This document shows, piece after piece, positions 5,428-6,434 of a DNA stretch of 6,434 nt. The stretch spans positions 1 through 6,434 of the forward strand of contig JAJYGE010000423.1 in NCBI GenBank assembly GCA_021785155.1, given 5' to 3'. Position numbers and translations under genes: made by a program. The stretch is from Planctomycetota bacterium. GTDB taxonomy: Bacteria > Planctomycetota > Phycisphaerae > WQYP01. The notes below the pieces were generated by a model. That model saw only the letters and a list, made by a program, of their open reading frames with translations, was not told the DNA's origin and searched no databases. Within the stretch, counting starts at the first letter, position 1. Each line of letters opens with the position of its first letter.

Positions 5428-6434
5428 ATGAATGATCAACCCTCGACCGCGGCGGCATTGCAGCACCATTCCCGCGGAATTGCCGTACTCGGCTGCACCG
5501 GTTCCATCGGCACCAATACGCTCAATGTCATGGAGCATCTGGCCAAACAGGGCCGGCCCTTTGAGATTATCGGTCTGGCGGCCGCATCCAATTGGAAAAA
5601 GCTCGCCCAGCAGGCCCTTACGTTCCACCCCAAGCTGGTGATTTTAAGCCGGCCCGCCAGCGCCCATGATTTATCTGAACTAAAAGCGGCCTTAGCCCAT
5701 ACAGATATACATGTGCAGACCGGTGATCTTGCCGTGGCGCAATTAGCGCGGCGGGATGACGTGGATGTGGTTACGGCGTCGGTGGTGGGGGCGGCGGGAT
5801 TGGCCCCGGTATTGGCGGCGGCGGAAGCGGGAAAATGGATTGCGCTATCCAATAAAGAAGCCCTGGTGGTGGCCGGATGTCTGGTTATGCCGCTGGCGGA
5901 AAAAAACAGCGCTACAATAGTACCGGTTGATTCGGAACATTCCGCAATCTTTCAATCTCTGCGTTCCGGTGAAGCACGCGAAATTGACCGCATTATTCTT
6001 ACCGCTAGCGGCGGTCCGTTCCGCAGTTGGCCGGCTGAGAAGATGCGAAGCGCGACAGTAGATGAGGCATTGAACCACCCGAACTGGCGGATGGGCCCTA
6101 AAATAACCATTGATTCGGCCACGTTAATGAATAAGGCTCTGGAAATTGTGGAAGCACACTGGCTTTTTAATCTCCCGGCGGAAAGAATCAATGTCTTAAT
6201 CCATCCGCAGTCGATTATTCATAGCATGATTGAATTTGTGGATGGCAGTATCATCGCCCAGCTTGGAACTCCCGATATGCGAACCGCCATCCAATATGCA
6301 CTGACGCATCCGCAGCGGCACAACGGATGCAGTTCCCGGCTGGATTGGTCAAAAATAAAAGAAATGACGTTCGAGCAGCCTGATGGGCGATTCCCCGCAC
6401 TGGAAATCGGGTATGATGTGATACGGCGGGGCGG
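5428..6434 (+). CDS. ispC: 1-deoxy-D-xylulose 5-phosphate reductoisomerase, 3' end outside window
   Basis: It converts 1-deoxy-D-xylulose 5-phosphate to 2-C-methyl-D-erythritol 4-phosphate with NADPH and a divalent metal, the first committed step of the MEP isoprenoid pathway, in the cytosol. The first 335 residues of an expected 385-400 are present. The NADPH motif LGCTGSIG is at 21-28 and SNKEALV at 141-147. Metal ligands are D168 and E170 in PVDSEHSAIFQ, plus E239. Substrate-site residues S194 (TASGGPFR), H217 (HPNWRMGPK), S230, N235 and K236 all match the positions known from the E. coli enzyme. HPQSIIHSMIEF follows at 259-270. The ATG at 5428 has a good AAGGAA (5413-5418) nine bases upstream. 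The gene is open at the window end with no frameshift. It is also called dxr; identification is near certain. Confidence 0.98.
   Translation, partial: MNDQPSTAAALQHHSRGIAVLGCTGSIGTNTLNVMEHLAKQGRPFEIIGLAAASNWKKLAQQALTFHPKLVILSRPASAHDLSELKAALAHTDIHVQTGDLAVAQLARRDDVDVVTASVVGAAGLAPVLAAAEAGKWIALSNKEALVVAGCLVMPLAEKNSATIVPVDSEHSAIFQSLRSGEAREIDRIILTASGGPFRSWPAEKMRSATVDEALNHPNWRMGPKITIDSATLMNKALEIVEAHWLFNLPAERINVLIHPQSIIHSMIEFVDGSIIAQLGTPDMRTAIQYALTHPQRHNGCSSRLDWSKIKEMTFEQPDGRFPALEIGYDVIRRG

Noticed and set aside
5165..5458. 97-codon minus-strand ORF overlapping the ispC promoter and start
   Set aside because: It crosses the promoter, ribosome-binding site and first codons of a certain gene, includes both arms of an inverted repeat, and shows no recognisable domain.
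5436..5852. 138-codon minus-strand ORF inside ispC
   Set aside because: It is antisense to an intact, strongly conserved IspC frame; composition is Ala/Ser-rich as expected of a shadow frame.

Overview
The window looks like bacterial chromosomal DNA of roughly 50-55% GC (estimated by eye). It carries four recognisable protein genes and one unusually long intergenic stretch. The TrmB sequence (EIGSGKGTFL, then FPDPWPKKRHHKRR) and the DUF58 membrane segment (NSQNNILFW) resemble planctomycete, possibly Phycisphaerae-like, homologues as I remember them. Ribosome-binding sites are weak for most genes. I infer Planctomycetota or a relative with modest confidence; no rRNA or other lineage marker is present to settle it.

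Region 1 (1-3076, + strand) is a co-directional cluster: the C-terminal part of a TPR-repeat protein, a MoxR-type AAA+ ATPase and a two-helix membrane DUF58 protein. Gaps are 76 and 66 bp, so they probably form one operon that begins upstream of the window. MoxR and DUF58 proteins are classic partners, thought to act as a chaperone-like ATPase with a membrane-anchored partner, often alongside VWA and TPR proteins. The true substrate here is unknown.

Region 2 (3096 to about 4136, - strand) holds trmB, the tRNA m7G46 methyltransferase, converging on the DUF58 gene with only 19 bp between the stop codons. A strong promoter-like sequence (TTGACA, 16 bp, TATACT) lies about 240 bp upstream. The predicted leader of about 220-240 nt starts with a 10-bp stem-loop, and a terminator-like hairpin with two U7 tracts lies in the first codons of trmB.

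Region 3 (4152-5337) is a 1.19-kb island without a convincing gene. It is bracketed by 20-bp inverted repeats that match at 19 positions. It contains heptamer tandem arrays of several unrelated sequences, 9-bp CCCAAG-type units, a duplicated segment of about 150 bp with a 45/46-identical core, and nested inverted and direct repeats. It separates two divergent promoters.

Region 4 (5357-6434, + strand) holds a good promoter and the first 335 codons of ispC (dxr), the second enzyme of the MEP isoprenoid pathway. The gene is cut by the window end. The genes on either side of the island are ordinary housekeeping genes. The repeat island and the trmB leader are the parts least explained by known features.
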